This document shows positions 1 through 13,032 of a stretch of 64,000 bases of DNA, in pieces. A program made the translations under genes and the position numbers. This DNA comes from Dactylellina haptotyla (Eukaryota > Ascomycota > Orbiliomycetes > Orbiliales > Orbiliaceae): contig CM062379.1 of assembly GCA_031310005.1 (NCBI GenBank), positions 1,550,001 to 1,614,000 on the forward strand, read 5' to 3'. Below the pieces are notes generated by a model that was given only the letters and a program-made list of their open reading frames with translations, had not been told where the DNA came from and made no database searches. The first letter of the stretch is position 1, and every line of letters begins with the position of its first letter.

Positions 1-449
1 TCAACCTCGGAAGCTTCTTCGCGCGACGAGGCGAGTTCACGGATCGACTGATGGATGTCTGGTGGGACCCCGTCGGTTACGAGCAGATGCACATGGTCTG
101 GGAGCACAAAGAGCAGAATGTCCTGGTATGTTTCACCATCTAATAACTCCCACCCTGATCGAGCAAAAGAAAACCACTAACACACTTTTTACCACAGGAA
201 CATTTGTACCAGCATCAACCGTGGGTCCGTAACGGCGTCGCTTTTATCCCCCAGAGGATGATCAACTCCTTCCCGCCGGGCGCTTGCGACCAGAAGCGAG
301 GCGACGAGCACATCTTCTACCAAGCTGAGGACCGGGACTTCCTTGTCAACATGGCCGGCTGCGAGTGGGGCAGAGATTGCGCCGGTGAGATGAAGCACTA
401 CAGCGAGATTAGTGCGAAATTGAGCCAGAAGAAGGGAACTTGGAGTTAA
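1..449 (+). CDS. GT34 family alpha-galactosyl/mannosyltransferase, C-terminal part
   Basis: This is the 3' end of a gene that begins before the window. Exons are 1-125 (frame starts at base 3) and 198-449. They are separated by a 72-bp phase-0 intron with a GTATGT donor and ACAG acceptor. The protein reads NLGSFFARRGEFTD, then WEHKEQNVLEHL, VAFIPQRMINSFP and finally VNMAGCEWGRDC, ending in GTWS. This order (GSF-xRR, EKEQ-like, IPQR-x-IN-x-F, FxN/HMAGC) matches the C-terminal half of the GMA12/MNN10/MNN11 glycosyltransferase family 34. Those enzymes are Golgi type II membrane proteins that add alpha-linked galactose or mannose to N-glycans. The N-terminal membrane anchor and the DxD site lie outside the window, so the sugar donor and exact orthologue (MNN10, MNN11 or GMA12 type) cannot be decided. 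Confidence 0.85.
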
Positions 450-1471
450 AAAAACGATTATAAGAATAAGTATACACGGACGGATTGGCGACACTTTATA
501 TTACAAGCATATACAAAGGTATCCCGAAGAGCAGATTGAACACACCCCCTCGGGACAAGTTCAGTACATATGGATCTCTAGGCTGTTTTTGCTGTTTTTT
601 TTTTTTTTTTTCTTTCTCATTGCTTGCTTGCTTTGTTCGCATTTAACGGCGTTTGTGGGTTATCTTTGGCCTCTATCACTTTTTTTCGAGCGAATTCTTT
701 CTCAACCTTTTCAAAACTATAACTAGTTAACTTCTTCTGCAGAAATATACACAGCAGAAAAGTACCATATCTAATTTCTAGGATGTATTTCTCAGCTGAT
801 CAGAAGCAACATACATATATATATATATACTAATGCGAATGGTTACCTGTGACCATCACAATATGATCAAGCAAAATCAAGAAAAATTGGCACAAACCAA
901 TATATTCATTCGAGCTCATCACCGTGTGCGTGTATCTTGTAATAATACAGAGACCAAAAAAATCAATAACGGAAGAGGAACGGAAATCAAGACGACCTCT
1001 GTCGTTCCCTGTCGATATGTATAACTTGATCAGGCAAGGAGGAATAATAAAACAAATGCAACATATCAGAGCAGGTTTAATCCCCGTAAAACACAGAAAC
1101 TGCAAAAAAACATGGAATATACTGAATGAAAAAAGAAAAACGCGAGACGCAATAATAATAATAAGAAGAAGAAGAAGAAACAACTATGCAGCAATAGTAA
1201 AGGATAGAGTAAAGTATGCTATGATTTGTTCGAACCCCGCAGCTATGTATCCCAAACTAGAAATTCTTTAGCAAAGAATAAAACGCGCCACGCCTTGCAA
1301 TGCTGATAAACAATTCTTTTCGCATAAAAATGAGGCATAAAGCAGCAACCAGCCAGCACTTCCCCCACGCATAAAATATCAAATAATTCGGGAATTTAGC
1401 TGGCGATTGAGCGTTTTCAATATTAAAAGTGATTCGTATAATATGTGCAGGAAGCTGTCGTAATTTCCAAG
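450..1471. other. convergent intergenic region with simple repeats
   Basis: About 1 kb separates the stop codons of two converging genes, so it should hold both 3' untranslated regions and terminators. I see a T-run near 595-612, an AT dinucleotide run at about 815-829, and an AAT-then-AAG trinucleotide run at about 1151-1178. The small frames here are repeat-driven and no gene is supported. Confidence 0.6.
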
Positions 1472-4400
1472 TTAACCTTGGCTTTCATTCTTGTGTATAT
1501 CTGTCGAGGATGGTTCTGGGACGGGGTAGTCGGTTTCAACATCGAGATGCTGACCTTCCATCGAATCGCGGCCTCCCTTCTGCGATTTTTGATAGGCGAG
1601 ACTTCTAAATCCGAATTCGGGAAGCGGCAAGCCTGGCTTATCCATGTTATCGTGGACCCCGGAGGTTGAAGAAGAGTTCGTCTTTGCTATTTCGCTTTTT
1701 CTGATACCTCGGCGGCATTTATGCCGGAAACGAGAACGCTTCGACTTATCGATCGACTCACTAAGCAAAATGGAGGTATCCTGCAATCCAAGGGGTGGGG
1801 GGTTCATTAGAATAGTAAATTCTGGCGTACTAGCAAGAGACCCAACCGGCGTGTTCTCGAGTTTCTTAGTAGTGGGGGCACCAGTGGCCGGCCTGGGAAT
1901 GTTCGACACCTCCATATCCGAGTCATCAAACTTCATGTAATCCGTAACGTCTATTAGGTTACCGGTCTCTCTTTCTCTGTTCGTGCTATCTCTGCTGTCC
2001 ACGGTAATGTGCTTTTTGGTTTCTTGCGGGTTTCCATGTTCAATATCCCTAGCCTCTGGAATATCTGCGTGTCCCCGTTTCGCCTCAGGATTGTTCGTAA
2101 CAGTCTGGGAAGCTTGCGTCAACGAAGACGAAGAGGCTGTGACATGGAAGCTCTTGCCACGCATTCGGCTGCTCTTGTTACCCACGGAGTAGGCGGGAGG
2201 AGGAGCCGGACGCGATGTGTCCACTGCCAAGGGAACATATTCGGGTGCATCAGCTTTGAGGGTTGAAGATTGGTTGCCTATAGCTGGGCCGGCAAAGCAA
2301 TAGTGAGGGAGTGACGCAGGTTGGGCGCCCTTGTTAGTACCGTTAATTTTTCTTGGTAATGTAGCATTGGTGGAGGATCCCCTATGCCGATGTTCGGGAG
2401 GTTGGCAAATGGTGGTGGTATTAGAAGTTGCGTTCGAGCCTTGAGATGCAAGTGTCGCCTCTATTTCACCGGTTTTCTGTTGGTCTTGGGTGTTCGCCGA
2501 GAGGTCATTCCCTGTAACAGGCTCGGGCCTCTTTGCGGGGCCGGATGCTGGCACCGATTCGCGAACTTGCTTGTTCCAAAGCTTGTGGTACGCATCTCCC
2601 CGTCGTAGCAAATCCTCGTGGGTGCCAATCTCTTTAATCTTGCCATCATTAATGACAATGATTTGATCCGCATTCACGACAGTTGATAAACGGTGGCTTA
2701 GACATTGTTTCAAATTAGAACCCGAATAATAGCTCTTTTTGATTAAAGAATATACTTACGCAATTACAAAGGTGGTCCTCCCTTTAGCCAACTCAGAAAA
2801 TGCCTTTTGGATACGTCTTTCGGTGTGCATGTCTACCATGCTTGTAGCTTCGTCAAGAAGGATTATCTTCGGGTTTTTGATCATCGCCCGTGCTATAGCA
2901 ATCTATTCAAACGTTAATATCTTTTCTTTTTCGAATGATCGTCTATTGTACATACCCTCTGCAGTTCCCCACCTGATAGTTTAACCCCTCGTTCACCAAC
3001 GATGGAGTTATATCCATCAGGGAAGCTAAGGATCTGTGAATGGATGGCTGCGGCCTCACACGCCTTGTAGATTTCTGCCGCTCGTCGTTAGCTAAGATCG
3101 TATTTGGGTGGACAATTAAAGGTCATACCATGATCGGTTGCATTAAAATTCGCATAGCGAAGGTTATTCATGATTGTGTCATTGAACAGGGTTGGGTCCT
3201 GGCGAATGGCCGAGTTAGAGAAAGTAGCGGGGATCATTTGAATAGAAGCACTCTACCTGAGGAACAACACCAATTGCATCGCGCAGGGTCTCAAGCGTCA
3301 CATCCCGGATATCCTGTCCGTCGATTTTTATTGAACCCTTCTTCACATCATAAAAGCGGAATAAAAGTCGTAAGATTGTTGATTTCCCGGCTCCAGTTTC
3401 TCCAACGATGGCAACGGTTGTGCCAGGTTTAGCCCTGAGCGAAATACCTTTGATGGCTGGTTTTCTTTCGTCGTAGTCAAAGTAGACATTATCCAACGCA
3501 ACCTCGCCATCCTTGACCTCCAATTTTCGCGCATTCTTTCGGTTTGTAACGGTTGGTTTCAAGGATAAGATTTCCAAGACCCGTTCCGCGTCAATCATGC
3601 TGGTATTTAAGCGTCGGAAAAAATCTGCAAAGAAAGTGAGGGGCGCTAGCAATTTATTTTAATTAGCCACACATCCAGGTATATTAACCCCAGGTTTCGG
3701 TTTGCGTACCTGACAGCTGCGTCCAATAAAGCAGCAGGGTTACAAATGACCCGACTGGCTGTTTCCCGTTCACTATCGTGTAAACAGCAAGGTAACAGGC
3801 CCCAAGTAGTCCGAGGGTAAAGATGAGAGCTTGGAGAACTTTAAGGAATGAGGTGCCCCAGTTGTGTTTTCTCTCGAATCGCTGGTAATCCAAAATTGCA
3901 TCCATGTATCGGTTTTGTTCGTGCTGGAGGTTATTGAAATACTTTTGTCTGTTAGCTTTCAAATTCTGGGCTCCAGGGAAACCAAACTACTTACCGATAT
4001 ATTTTGCCAGTTGCTAACTGTCTCCCACATAGTATCACCTTCTTTGCGGGATGCTTTCAAGAAATCACGCCGTGTGCATTGGCTATAGTTTGCCATCTTG
4101 GATGTCGACCACAGAAATGATACAGTAACGAATGCCACCAGCAAGGCCATATATGGACCAAACAGGAAATAGAGATATACAAAGGCTATCAGCAAATCCG
4201 CTAACATTGGTAAAAAGCTGAAAAGCATCATGTCAATGAACAGATTGATGGACCGAGCGTTGCTGATTGACATGAAAAGCTCGCCGCTTCTTTTATCGCA
4301 GTGGAAATCGTAGGACAGCGATAAAATATGGTTGTAGGCCGAGGTAGTGATCATTCGATACGAGTACTGCTGGACTGGCACCCAGAGGTAATCTTTGATT

Positions 4401-5725
4401 GCGAACAATCCAGCGTTCGATTGTAGTAGTTTGAACACGATGAACAATGAGACCTGTACCCATGGAGATGAACCTAGGGGGAAAACCATCAGCCTTGGCA
4501 AACCTGTATTCATTATTCTAGGATCATTACCTTCATCGGACCCCTCTGAGCGTTTCAGAAATGAATCCGTCACCAAACCGAACTGTCTAGGAACCAGAAC
4601 ATTCAAAACGCTCTGCCCGGCTAAGGTGACACCAATGAAAAACATGTAAGTCTTCAGTTTTCTATTGTTAGATGGCCATATCATAGGCCAGAATATCTGA
4701 ATTGATCCAAGATTAGCTTTGATCTTCCAACAGAATTGCAGATATCTAACTTACCGAAAACGATTTGGCATAATTCCACCAGTTTCCACTCTCTTCCCAC
4801 TTCGCTTGTAGCTTGGCTTTTGTCTTCTTGGTTCGCTCATCGTCACTCTCTGTGTCAAAGAAAGACCCGTATATCCCCAGATTATCGTCGGCTTCGTCGT
4901 CCACGCCGGACTCCCGCTGCTTGCTGAGGAGGCCGCGTTCCTCGTCGAATTCATCCGAAATCGGTTTATTGTTAGTCTGTGGGAGAGTGTGGAATAGGAG
5001 TGGCAGGAGAATGAGAAGAACAATTCTGAGACCGATGACTAGTATCCAAGCAAGACCGATGGGTCTTGGGGTATGACTTCTCCGGAGATCGGTCAGGAAG
5101 AGAATCAGGAGTTCGAAACCAATGCTGATATACCAGCAGCCCGAGTATGGATACCAGATAACATAGGTGCTATCCAGAATCGAAACTTGGAGTACTGTCC
5201 AAATTAAGATCGAGGAGAGCACATAGACCTAGAAGTAACAGAAGACATTTTGATCAGTAACTGTTCACAATCTGTATCTTGTTTTTGGATGGGCGTAGTT
5301 GCTTACATTTTCATGGGTAGTCGGGCCCCATCTTGTCTGTCTGAACGATCTGAAGAGGATATGAACACCCTGGAGAATCTGTAGCAATGTCAGCAAGCGG
5401 GCAACGAGGAGATCATCACTTGAAATGACAGGCTACCTACATATGTAAGAATGACACCTCCAGCGAGGCCGAGCACTAGCTTCTTTCTGTTTTGGGTTTT
5501 AGGGTGTTTGGCTTTCCGTAGAGACTTAAAGGTGACCACGGTTAACATTGAGGAGCCTACGTAGTAGACAAAAGTGATGATGGGATATGCATAGTGTATG
5601 GATTGTACGGCAGTGCTGATTGCGAGCTCATCTTTGGCCAGAATGTTTCGGATGAGACTCGTCGCCATGAAAGTGAATAGTCCAACGGCGAGCAAAAGAG
5701 ATCCGGCAGATATAAGGCGAACCAT
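1472..5725 (-). CDS. HMT1: Hmt1-type vacuolar ABC half-transporter (ABCB/ATM class) with long C-terminal tail
   Basis: Eleven exons: 5441-5725, 5307-5378, 4755-5228, 4531-4696, 3995-4473, 3710-3941, 3257-3645, 3129-3198, 2956-3080, 2760-2902 and 1472-2696. Together they give about 1219 aa. The first roughly 230 residues carry several hydrophobic helices (the extra N-terminal membrane domain of Hmt1). A six-helix ABC membrane domain follows. The nucleotide-binding domain has Walker [10 protein letters not shown] (about residue 651), signature LSGGE (about 757), Walker [10 protein letters not shown] (about 777) and H-loop HRLST (about 813). Family knowledge: Hmt1 moves phytochelatin- or glutathione-bound heavy metals into the vacuole. 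The segment NWQNISYFNN is typical of this subgroup. From about residue 865 a roughly 355-residue Ser/Thr/Pro/Asn-rich tail is unusual. The first in-frame ATG is used as start; an upstream exon joined near 5747-5756 cannot be excluded. Intron 4474-4530 is in frame and could be retained. Confidence 0.9.
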
Positions 5726-8700
5726 GTTGCCGGCCACGGTTGCCTGTGCGTGTCTAAAAATATTGAAGTTTTAATGATGAAGCAAGTACTTTTGCAACGA
5801 TAGCGAGGAGGTAAGGCGGGGAGATGAGAAATAAGGATCAAGAAAAAAGAGGCAATATTTCGTAGAGGGGTATTATTATTCTTCTGTAGTTTATGCGGGG
5901 TAAAAGAGGTGAGGGATATGCTTGGAGTAAGGGAAGTTCCGAGGTGGTCAAGCAGTTGCCAGAGGGGGTGGTGGTTAAATAGCTAGTTTTCAGAGAGGGA
6001 GAATGAATAATAGCCAGGTTTTTAGGCAACCGATTTGCGGGAAGAATAGATCGATCAGTCGTGCCAATAACCCAGGCAGAATAGAAGTAGTGGTAGTAAC
6101 AGGAGAAGTAGAATCAGCCTTAGTTAGGAGGGCGGTAGGTAATAGTGAGTATCTCTTAATTCTGCGTGTCTAAAGGCCATAGGAGGATGCCGTTCAGCAG
6201 CTTTGGATGCTTTTGGTGTTGGCTGAGTGTCTTGTGTCGTTGAAACTGCGTTGTTGAACCAGGGTAATCCCGCACGCTTTGCACCTCCCAAGCCGAAAGC
6301 CCCACGCTCTCCTGCTCGGTTTGTGCTGCAAGACCGGAATATCTCACTGGCCGGTTGGCGACATTTAATACCTCACTGAGCGTCTTTTTGGAGTTCCCTG
6401 GTGTTTCTTCTTCCCTCGAGGACCCAGGTTCCGTTCCGTTTCCCCAGTCCGGTCAGGTCACTTGGAAGGAAAGACTACGTTCCTCGTTCTAGTTGGACCG
6501 TGCTCCTCGCCTTATTTTTCCCCCTTATGCTTACTTACTTTGAGATCGGGGTTCGTCTAGTAATTTTGGTTCAGCGTGTGGCTTTTCGTGCTGGCGGTTG
6601 TTGGGGATTCCCTGCAGTATATTCTGCAACAAAGACGCTCTCGTATTGATTTCTTCTTAGCCCCAACGATACTATCCTGGAACTTCTCATTGATATGTGA
6701 CCACCAAACGGAAACGGGGTCGATTTTTTTCGATTGGCTCCTTTCCCGCTCCGCGTGTGCCCGGTATGCTGCTAGAATAATTGCGAAAAACCCTGTCAAT
6801 TGTTCGTGGTGGATGCGTGCTTGTCTTAGAACTAGCCCTCCTTCACGAATGTGTCGTCAGAACCTTCGAAAAAATAAAAAAAAGTTTGGTAATAATTCGG
6901 CTGATCTTTGCTGGAAGAACGGCAGGCTTATGTCGGCGTATTATCGTCAGAAGGGCCCACTTTCCCTATTGTGAAGAATTTGCAATCGTCCAAAATGCCA
7001 ATGTGCAGAAAACGGTGTGCAATCTGCTATCAAAAAATCGCAATGTCGATATATACAAGTCGGGTAGATGCTTGTGTGACCATGCCTCAATGTCTGCAAC
7101 GCGCCAGACTTCGTGGTTTGAATATATATTGATAATGGATATAATTGCGCAAAAACCGATAAGCGAACTAGATCGACTGCCAGATCCAGAGAAGCGAAGG
7201 AGTCCGAGAGCCAGCAAGCTTTTGTTTATGACAGTGGCAATGGCAATGCAGGAGAGTCAACCAGAATCTGGCTGCAGATGAGCACAGATTCCTTCTTCAG
7301 ACACGGTAACCTCTAAACCGGGCGCAATTAACCCCAATTAAAAACAAAACAAGAGACGAGTAATAAAGCCTGGGCTGGTATCACTATCAAAATGTGGGAA
7401 CCAGAAAGCTTAAATAAGTAAAGAGAAGAAGTGGCCGGTATTCAGGTCACACAACACAACCAGGAGTTCCCAAGAGCGCCGAATTTCGATTTTCCCTTAT
7501 GAATTTAGCTCTGCGAGCATCATTTGTTAGAATTTTGTCTAGATGGCGATAATCGTAGTGATGGACTAGGGTGTTTATTTCGCTAGCCAAACACGCCTAG
7601 GTCAAATCTCGTCCAAATGCCTGCAAATATCAGGCAGGCTACATTCGATCGAGCAGAGGTTCCACTTACCGCAAGTTTCAGATCGTAGGATGCTATCCCA
7701 ACCGATCTTACTAGAAGAAAGCAAGGAATTCTTTCCGTCTGTACCTAAAAACGAAAAATAAAATAAGAAATGTATGGTCTGAGCTGGTTTATAATGCTTG
7801 CACCGTTGAAGCTGGGGCTGTAACGGATTGAGAGTGCGACCGAAAGGGCATTGGATTCAAGCGATTCAGGTGAACGGCGATACGTGATGGTCTGATATTG
7901 TAGCAAATAAAGGAAATAACATAATAAAAGGTTTCACCGGGGCTGTTGACAAAAACAATATGCCAGTGATCGATATCCAAAATTTACGAGATGGCTGCAG
8001 AACCCAGAGTGTTGCAAGGGCTGGCGAGGTGGAATTTTCCTTAGTTCAGGTCTACGAGTAAGACATCGAGTTGCGGGACCCTGTCAGCGGAATCGTCTTT
8101 TGTTTTTCTATTTTTTCTTCTGATGGTGTGTGGACAACGTCCTGTGGTGGTAAAGGGTACTTTTCTTGGATGCCCCTCGAGGCAGGTATGCTGATGGCTT
8201 GCTTTTCATATGTTTTATTTTACAGGTATTAAAATGTCCGGCAGGTCCGCCTACGCACGTCGAAATCTGCAACTAATGAAAAGACACTACCCTTTGTGCT
8301 TCATCAACTGACATTAAACCGAAAAAACGGCATGGCTTTTCTGGGAAGCGACTCGGATCTCATTCCAGCATCCTCATTCGCCTATATCCTTGTTTTGCAT
8401 CTCAGCTCATTGGTTGTAAATTCGATGTGTCAACAGACTACGTCCAGTAAAAATTCTGGACCAGAGATCAAAGTGCTGCATGAGCATGGCATTGTGGGTT
8501 CCTTTTTTTCACACCCCACCCATGTTTCTCGGTACCTGGCCTTTGGGGTCTAAAATCGATATCTGGGCAAGGTCTCTTGCATAGCAGCAACCTCTTCCGA
8601 GGGTCCAAATCGAGAATTAAACCATGTCCAGATGGGGATTTTCATCCTCGCTTGCAAGGGTTGGTAAACGGGCTACCAGGTTCACCAAATTATTACCATA

Positions 8701-11087
8701 TTCCTTATTCTATGCTGTCGGGTGCCTGCTCCCGATGCAGCAACTGTTTTTTAATAAAAGGTCACGGTTTGGGGGGTAAAGGCCGTGGCCGGAGGGCAGC
8801 AAGTGATGGAAACGCACGAAGAAAAAAGTTTTTTCTGTCGTATTTCTACGTCGGACGTCTGCCTGCCACAATGGGGGTGTGAAAACGTGCCTACGTCGAC
8901 AAGCACGCTTGTAATACTTTTTCGTAAAAAAAGCTACCCGCGATTGACTAGGCACCGTTGTGCGCAATCTCCCCTCACTATCTGCATTTGTGATAACCAC
9001 GTTGCTTGATTGAGATATCGTACCCGAATATCATGGTGGCTGGTACCGGCCCGCTTCTCGTGTGGATATTAGAAGATCGTTCGAGGGCAGCACTGGTGAA
9101 TATTATTAACTAAAGACGGACTTTATAGCCAATTGAGACAGAATCTCAACAAGCTTTATACCGCAACTGCGCAGCCTTATAGATATTGATGTGCATTCGG
9201 CTTTGTTATCGCGTTAAGGAACTCCCATCTATGCAGCTAGCAGCTCGCTGTGCCTCTCAAACACGAATAACTGCAAGCCCCGGAAGAAAGCATGCATTGG
9301 AAAGAAAGACATACAGGAGTGCATCCATAGGTGCAGCGCGTTATTTTCCCTCCAAGTGTCCTGGAATGCAAGCTGCTGCTGCTGCATTACGGCACAGGAT
9401 CATTCTATCAGCGTGACTTGAGTGGGTTCGGTTTTTTTGGTTTGCTTTGTTTTTTCGCTTTCCACCTCGTGAAGGTTGCTGGCCTTGCAGTCGCAGCCGA
9501 CATTCGGTAGCAACATTTCTATCCTCATGAACCCTTCTCTAGGCCTAACGCGAGCCAGGATCGAGATTGTGGGTCGCTTGAACAATCCGCCTGGGGACTG
9601 CAGGTCGGCGTCTTAGCACATCACTTCGTATTGCAGAGCTGTTTGTCTGCAGCATTGTTGCTGACAAGAGACAGCCGCGGAATGAATCAACCTTGAACGG
9701 CAAAACCCTATATATGCAACCTTCACGCAGCTTACTAGAACCGCCAGAGCTGTCAATGTTCACGTTGATAAACTGGCACGGCACAGGCACTTGTTGTTAT
9801 TCACCAATGCACCAAGACAAAGGTCAGGCGGGACTGGCGCAGAGGAACGCACCGAATTCGGGATGGAAGGGACGTTTCTTTCTGGATCCTGCAGAACTCC
9901 AATCATGAGGGGGATACTATGAATAATTGGACTGTTTTGCTTCCCCGCGTTTCGACGGCTCCACTCTTAAAGTGCTTCAGGACAAGAATCCGGACCAGAA
10001 GTTATTAATTGAAGCAAGCGAGGGTTCTGCTCTGGCCTCCTTTCTGGTTCAGACAACCCACGCATTGCCTAACCAAGCGAGAGAAAACTGGATGAAAACC
10101 ACATTTGGGCAGTGGGGAATCGGATCAATAGCGTGGAGGTATCCGCAGACCATCCATTATTCCCAATCTCGTCGTTCGCCGACGGCTTAAACCCATATTA
10201 GCCCAGACTTAAAAACTTCAGCTGATCGACACGCCTCTAATTTTGATTTCCTGCAAGGTGAAGAGGAGAAGAAAAAGTTGTGCTACATGACCAAGTAAGT
10301 AGCAGATCGACTATAACCTGTCTCTTCTTCTGCCGTTGAGTCTAAATATCCGACCCCAAGCTACATCGATAGACTAACACTAGCGGCATCACCCATCACC
10401 TCGATTAAGGTGAAGAAGGAGGAGTAACCTAACTAGTAAGCCATTTAGACAGCACTTCGAATTGCGAACCATGCAGAATAACCAGTCGGGTGAGAGCGAA
10501 CGATCGATCGAGCGATCTGGCTCGGCCTAAAAACAACTGTCCACAACGTTCTAGCATATGAACTGATAATCTGGGCACCGATATGGTTCATGCATTGCAT
10601 CACGGCTGTTCAGTGAGCACGGAATTCGGAATATAATTTCTTCTCTGACCCCCATTTCATTTACAGTTAGCCCGATACCAGCTCTGTGATCAGGCGTGCA
10701 TTAGCTAGCACGCTGCCTATCAGCTTCTCGAAAAAACTTGTAGCCAGTTTCGCTGGTGCAGGAACTCGTTTTTGTCCCACGCCTCTCCGTTTCTAAAACA
10801 TTCAAGACTAAACTAAAACATTGTCCAGAAGCCAGATCTGACATCAGACAACACGGTGAGGAGCAATTCCAGGTAAGAGGTGGGAACCATCCCCTCGGGT
10901 TTTGTGACCCAAAAGTGCTTTTGTGTGACCTGCTCTTGCATTTGTCTATCAAATTATTTTTAAATCTTGAAATTTAAAGACCGGAGCTATTTCCTGGAAC
11001 CGAATCCTTCCTTGCGAGGCCGGTGGGAGGAACAAGCCAATAACCACCCACCCCTTCCCAGCCCGTTATTCCCCTGGTGCATCCATC
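5726..11087. other. gene-poor intergenic region, about 5.4 kb
   Basis: This gap lies between the 5' end of the Hmt1 gene and the 3' end of the SAICAR synthetase gene, both on the minus strand. It should include the Hmt1 promoter and 5' leader (roughly 5726-6400). The longest open frames, such as about 6781-7281 (+), lack an ATG, are rich in Arg/Cys/Ile, and show no motif or splice structure I can recognise. I see no tRNA, no terminal repeats and no transposase-like frame. The region could hold non-coding transcripts or distal regulatory DNA, but nothing in the sequence proves it. Confidence 0.5.
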
Positions 11088-12289
11088 CTACCGGAGTTGC
11101 TCACCGGTCAACTTAACATACGCTTCCTGGTACTTTTCTGAAGTCTGGGCTACTATTTCCTCGGGAACCCTCACTCCATCCTTGCCCTTGAGCCCCTGCT
11201 CCGTCAACCAATTTCTTAAGAATTGTTTGTCGTAGCTATCCTGTGACTTGCCAACTTGATATTCAGCTGCTGGCCAGAACCTTGAGGAGTCAGGAGTCAA
11301 AACTTCGTCAACAAGGATTATTTCATTCGTTGTCTCGTCCAATCCAAATTCGAACTTGGTATCTGCAATAATAATACCCCGAGAGCGAGCATAATCTCGC
11401 GCTTTGGTGTACAACGCCAATGCCAGCTCTTCAATCCCATTGGCATGCTCTTCTCCGATCATTTCCTTAACTGTAGAGAGCTCTCAGCCATCCCGCTCGA
11501 CGATAAAGAAGGGGGGGATAAGGGGTGTCTTCGGTTATCAAATCGCTACTAAAGATGGCTCAAACGCACCTTTATCTGGGTGAATGTTTTCGTCTGAAGA
11601 AATAGGATGATCGCTAATATCAGCCTCCGTTTTATTCCATAAAATGCTATTGGAAGATGCTGCAAAACCCCGTACTCGGATGGACGTACCATGTTCACCC
11701 TGCTCAGCTTTAGTGCTTGGCGTATATATCGGCCTCTCAAATTCTTGTGATTCTCTCAAGCCCTCGGCCACTTTGATGCCGTGAACCGTACCATGTTTTT
11801 GGTACTCGCTCCACGCACTGCCAGTAATATAACCTCGAACGATAGCCTCAACGGGGAACACCTTGAATTTCCGGACAATCATGCTGCGACCATCCAATTG
11901 ACTCTTGACACCTTCCCGTTCGCTATCTGGCACGGACTCCAAAACCCGTGCGATGGAATTGGTGACGTAGTGGTTCCGGCATGTGGATGATAGGTAATCA
12001 AACCAAAACACGGACACCGCAGTTAGGAGCTTTCCTTTGGACGGAATACCCTATAGTTTGATCACGAGCGCACAAGCCGTTGTCAGTCTGCATTTTTGGT
12101 CCAAGCCCAGTGGAGGTCAACATATTTAGCTTTCACACTGACATTCTCCATGATAACATCGTATGCAGATATTCTATCCGTTGCGACAAAAAGTAGTTCG
12201 GAGTCGTTCAGGGTATAGACATCTCGGACTTTGCCTCTAGCCAGGAGCGGCAAGGCGCCATTGAGATCGGTTCTAGTAACTGCCGACAT
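11088..12289 (-). CDS. ADE1: phosphoribosylaminoimidazole-succinocarboxamide (SAICAR) synthetase
   Basis: Four exons (12143-12289, 11690-12050, 11570-11593, 11088-11470) encode 304 aa, the usual length of fungal Ade1. The enzyme joins CAIR and aspartate using ATP to make SAICAR, step 7 of de novo purine synthesis in the cytosol. Visible family motifs are [10 protein letters not shown] near residue 17, [16 protein letters not shown] (34-49), [20 protein letters not shown] in the middle, [15 protein letters not shown] spanning the third exon, and [13 protein letters not shown] followed by [14 protein letters not shown]. Introns are 92, 96 and 99 bp, phases 0, 1 and 1; the first donor is the weaker GTCAGT. 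Exon 3 is only 24 bp and encodes the conserved DENIHPDK segment. The ATG at 12289 gives the conserved N-terminus. No bifunctional fusion is present. Confidence 0.95.
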
Positions 12290-13032
12290 GGTTGGCGAAC
12301 GGAATTTGCCTTGAATGTAATCTATCCTGAATAAATTGGATGTGGGGAGCAAAGGGAGAGTCCCGCCAAAAGGAGTGAAGTTGTGGATGCAGAGGAAAAA
12401 GCTTGGTATGAAGTTTGAGGGAAACAAAAAAAAAAACTTTTTTCTTCCATAGCTTGGTTTTCGTTTGTCACCGACATTGAGCGGCATTCTAGCTCGAGTC
12501 ACCGAAGCGAGAAAGACCCAGGTCTTCGTTACAATTCCGTGGAAGCTTTGTCAACACCATAAGCAGAATTTATCCGACCTGTCACAGAGCTAGTGTCTCG
12601 GAATATTGCTACTGCCATGTGGCCGGCCAAGTAGCCTATGATCAACTCGGAATCCGACGAATATCGTCCGAAGACGGAGATGAGCGCGTACCACGACCTG
12701 GCACGGCCTATATTGTATTACTTAATATGGGGGCGCGGAATATCTGCATTTTTCGCTAATGAGGTAAAAGAAATACCACGTTGTCTGGCTAAAAGGTCTA
12801 CCAGGCGATCCAGACGTTTCTATAGAGTAATTGTCCACACGACCTCCACCTCATCGCCTATTAGCGAAACTCTTTTTATATCCCGGGAAACTTTATATTA
12901 ACCTGAAGCTTGAAATTATACGTCGCCGGACAGGATGAGGGTCGTGGATTGGTCCAGAACCGGTCTATGATGGAATGAATTCGAAAAGTGGATACTTCTA
13001 TGTATACTATTTCCTGTATTGGAGACATTAGA
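12290..13032. other. intergenic region with ADE1 promoter and MFS gene 3' flank
   Basis: This 743-bp gap separates the ADE1 start from the stop of the next minus-strand gene. It should contain the ADE1 promoter and leader, including a pyrimidine-rich stretch on the minus strand near 12420-12445. I recognise no coding frame or defined binding site. Confidence 0.5.

Noticed and set aside
6781-7281. 166-codon plus-strand frame in the 5.4-kb gap
   Set aside because: No ATG at its start, odd Arg/Cys/Ile-rich composition, no motif and no splice logic. Consistent with a chance open frame.
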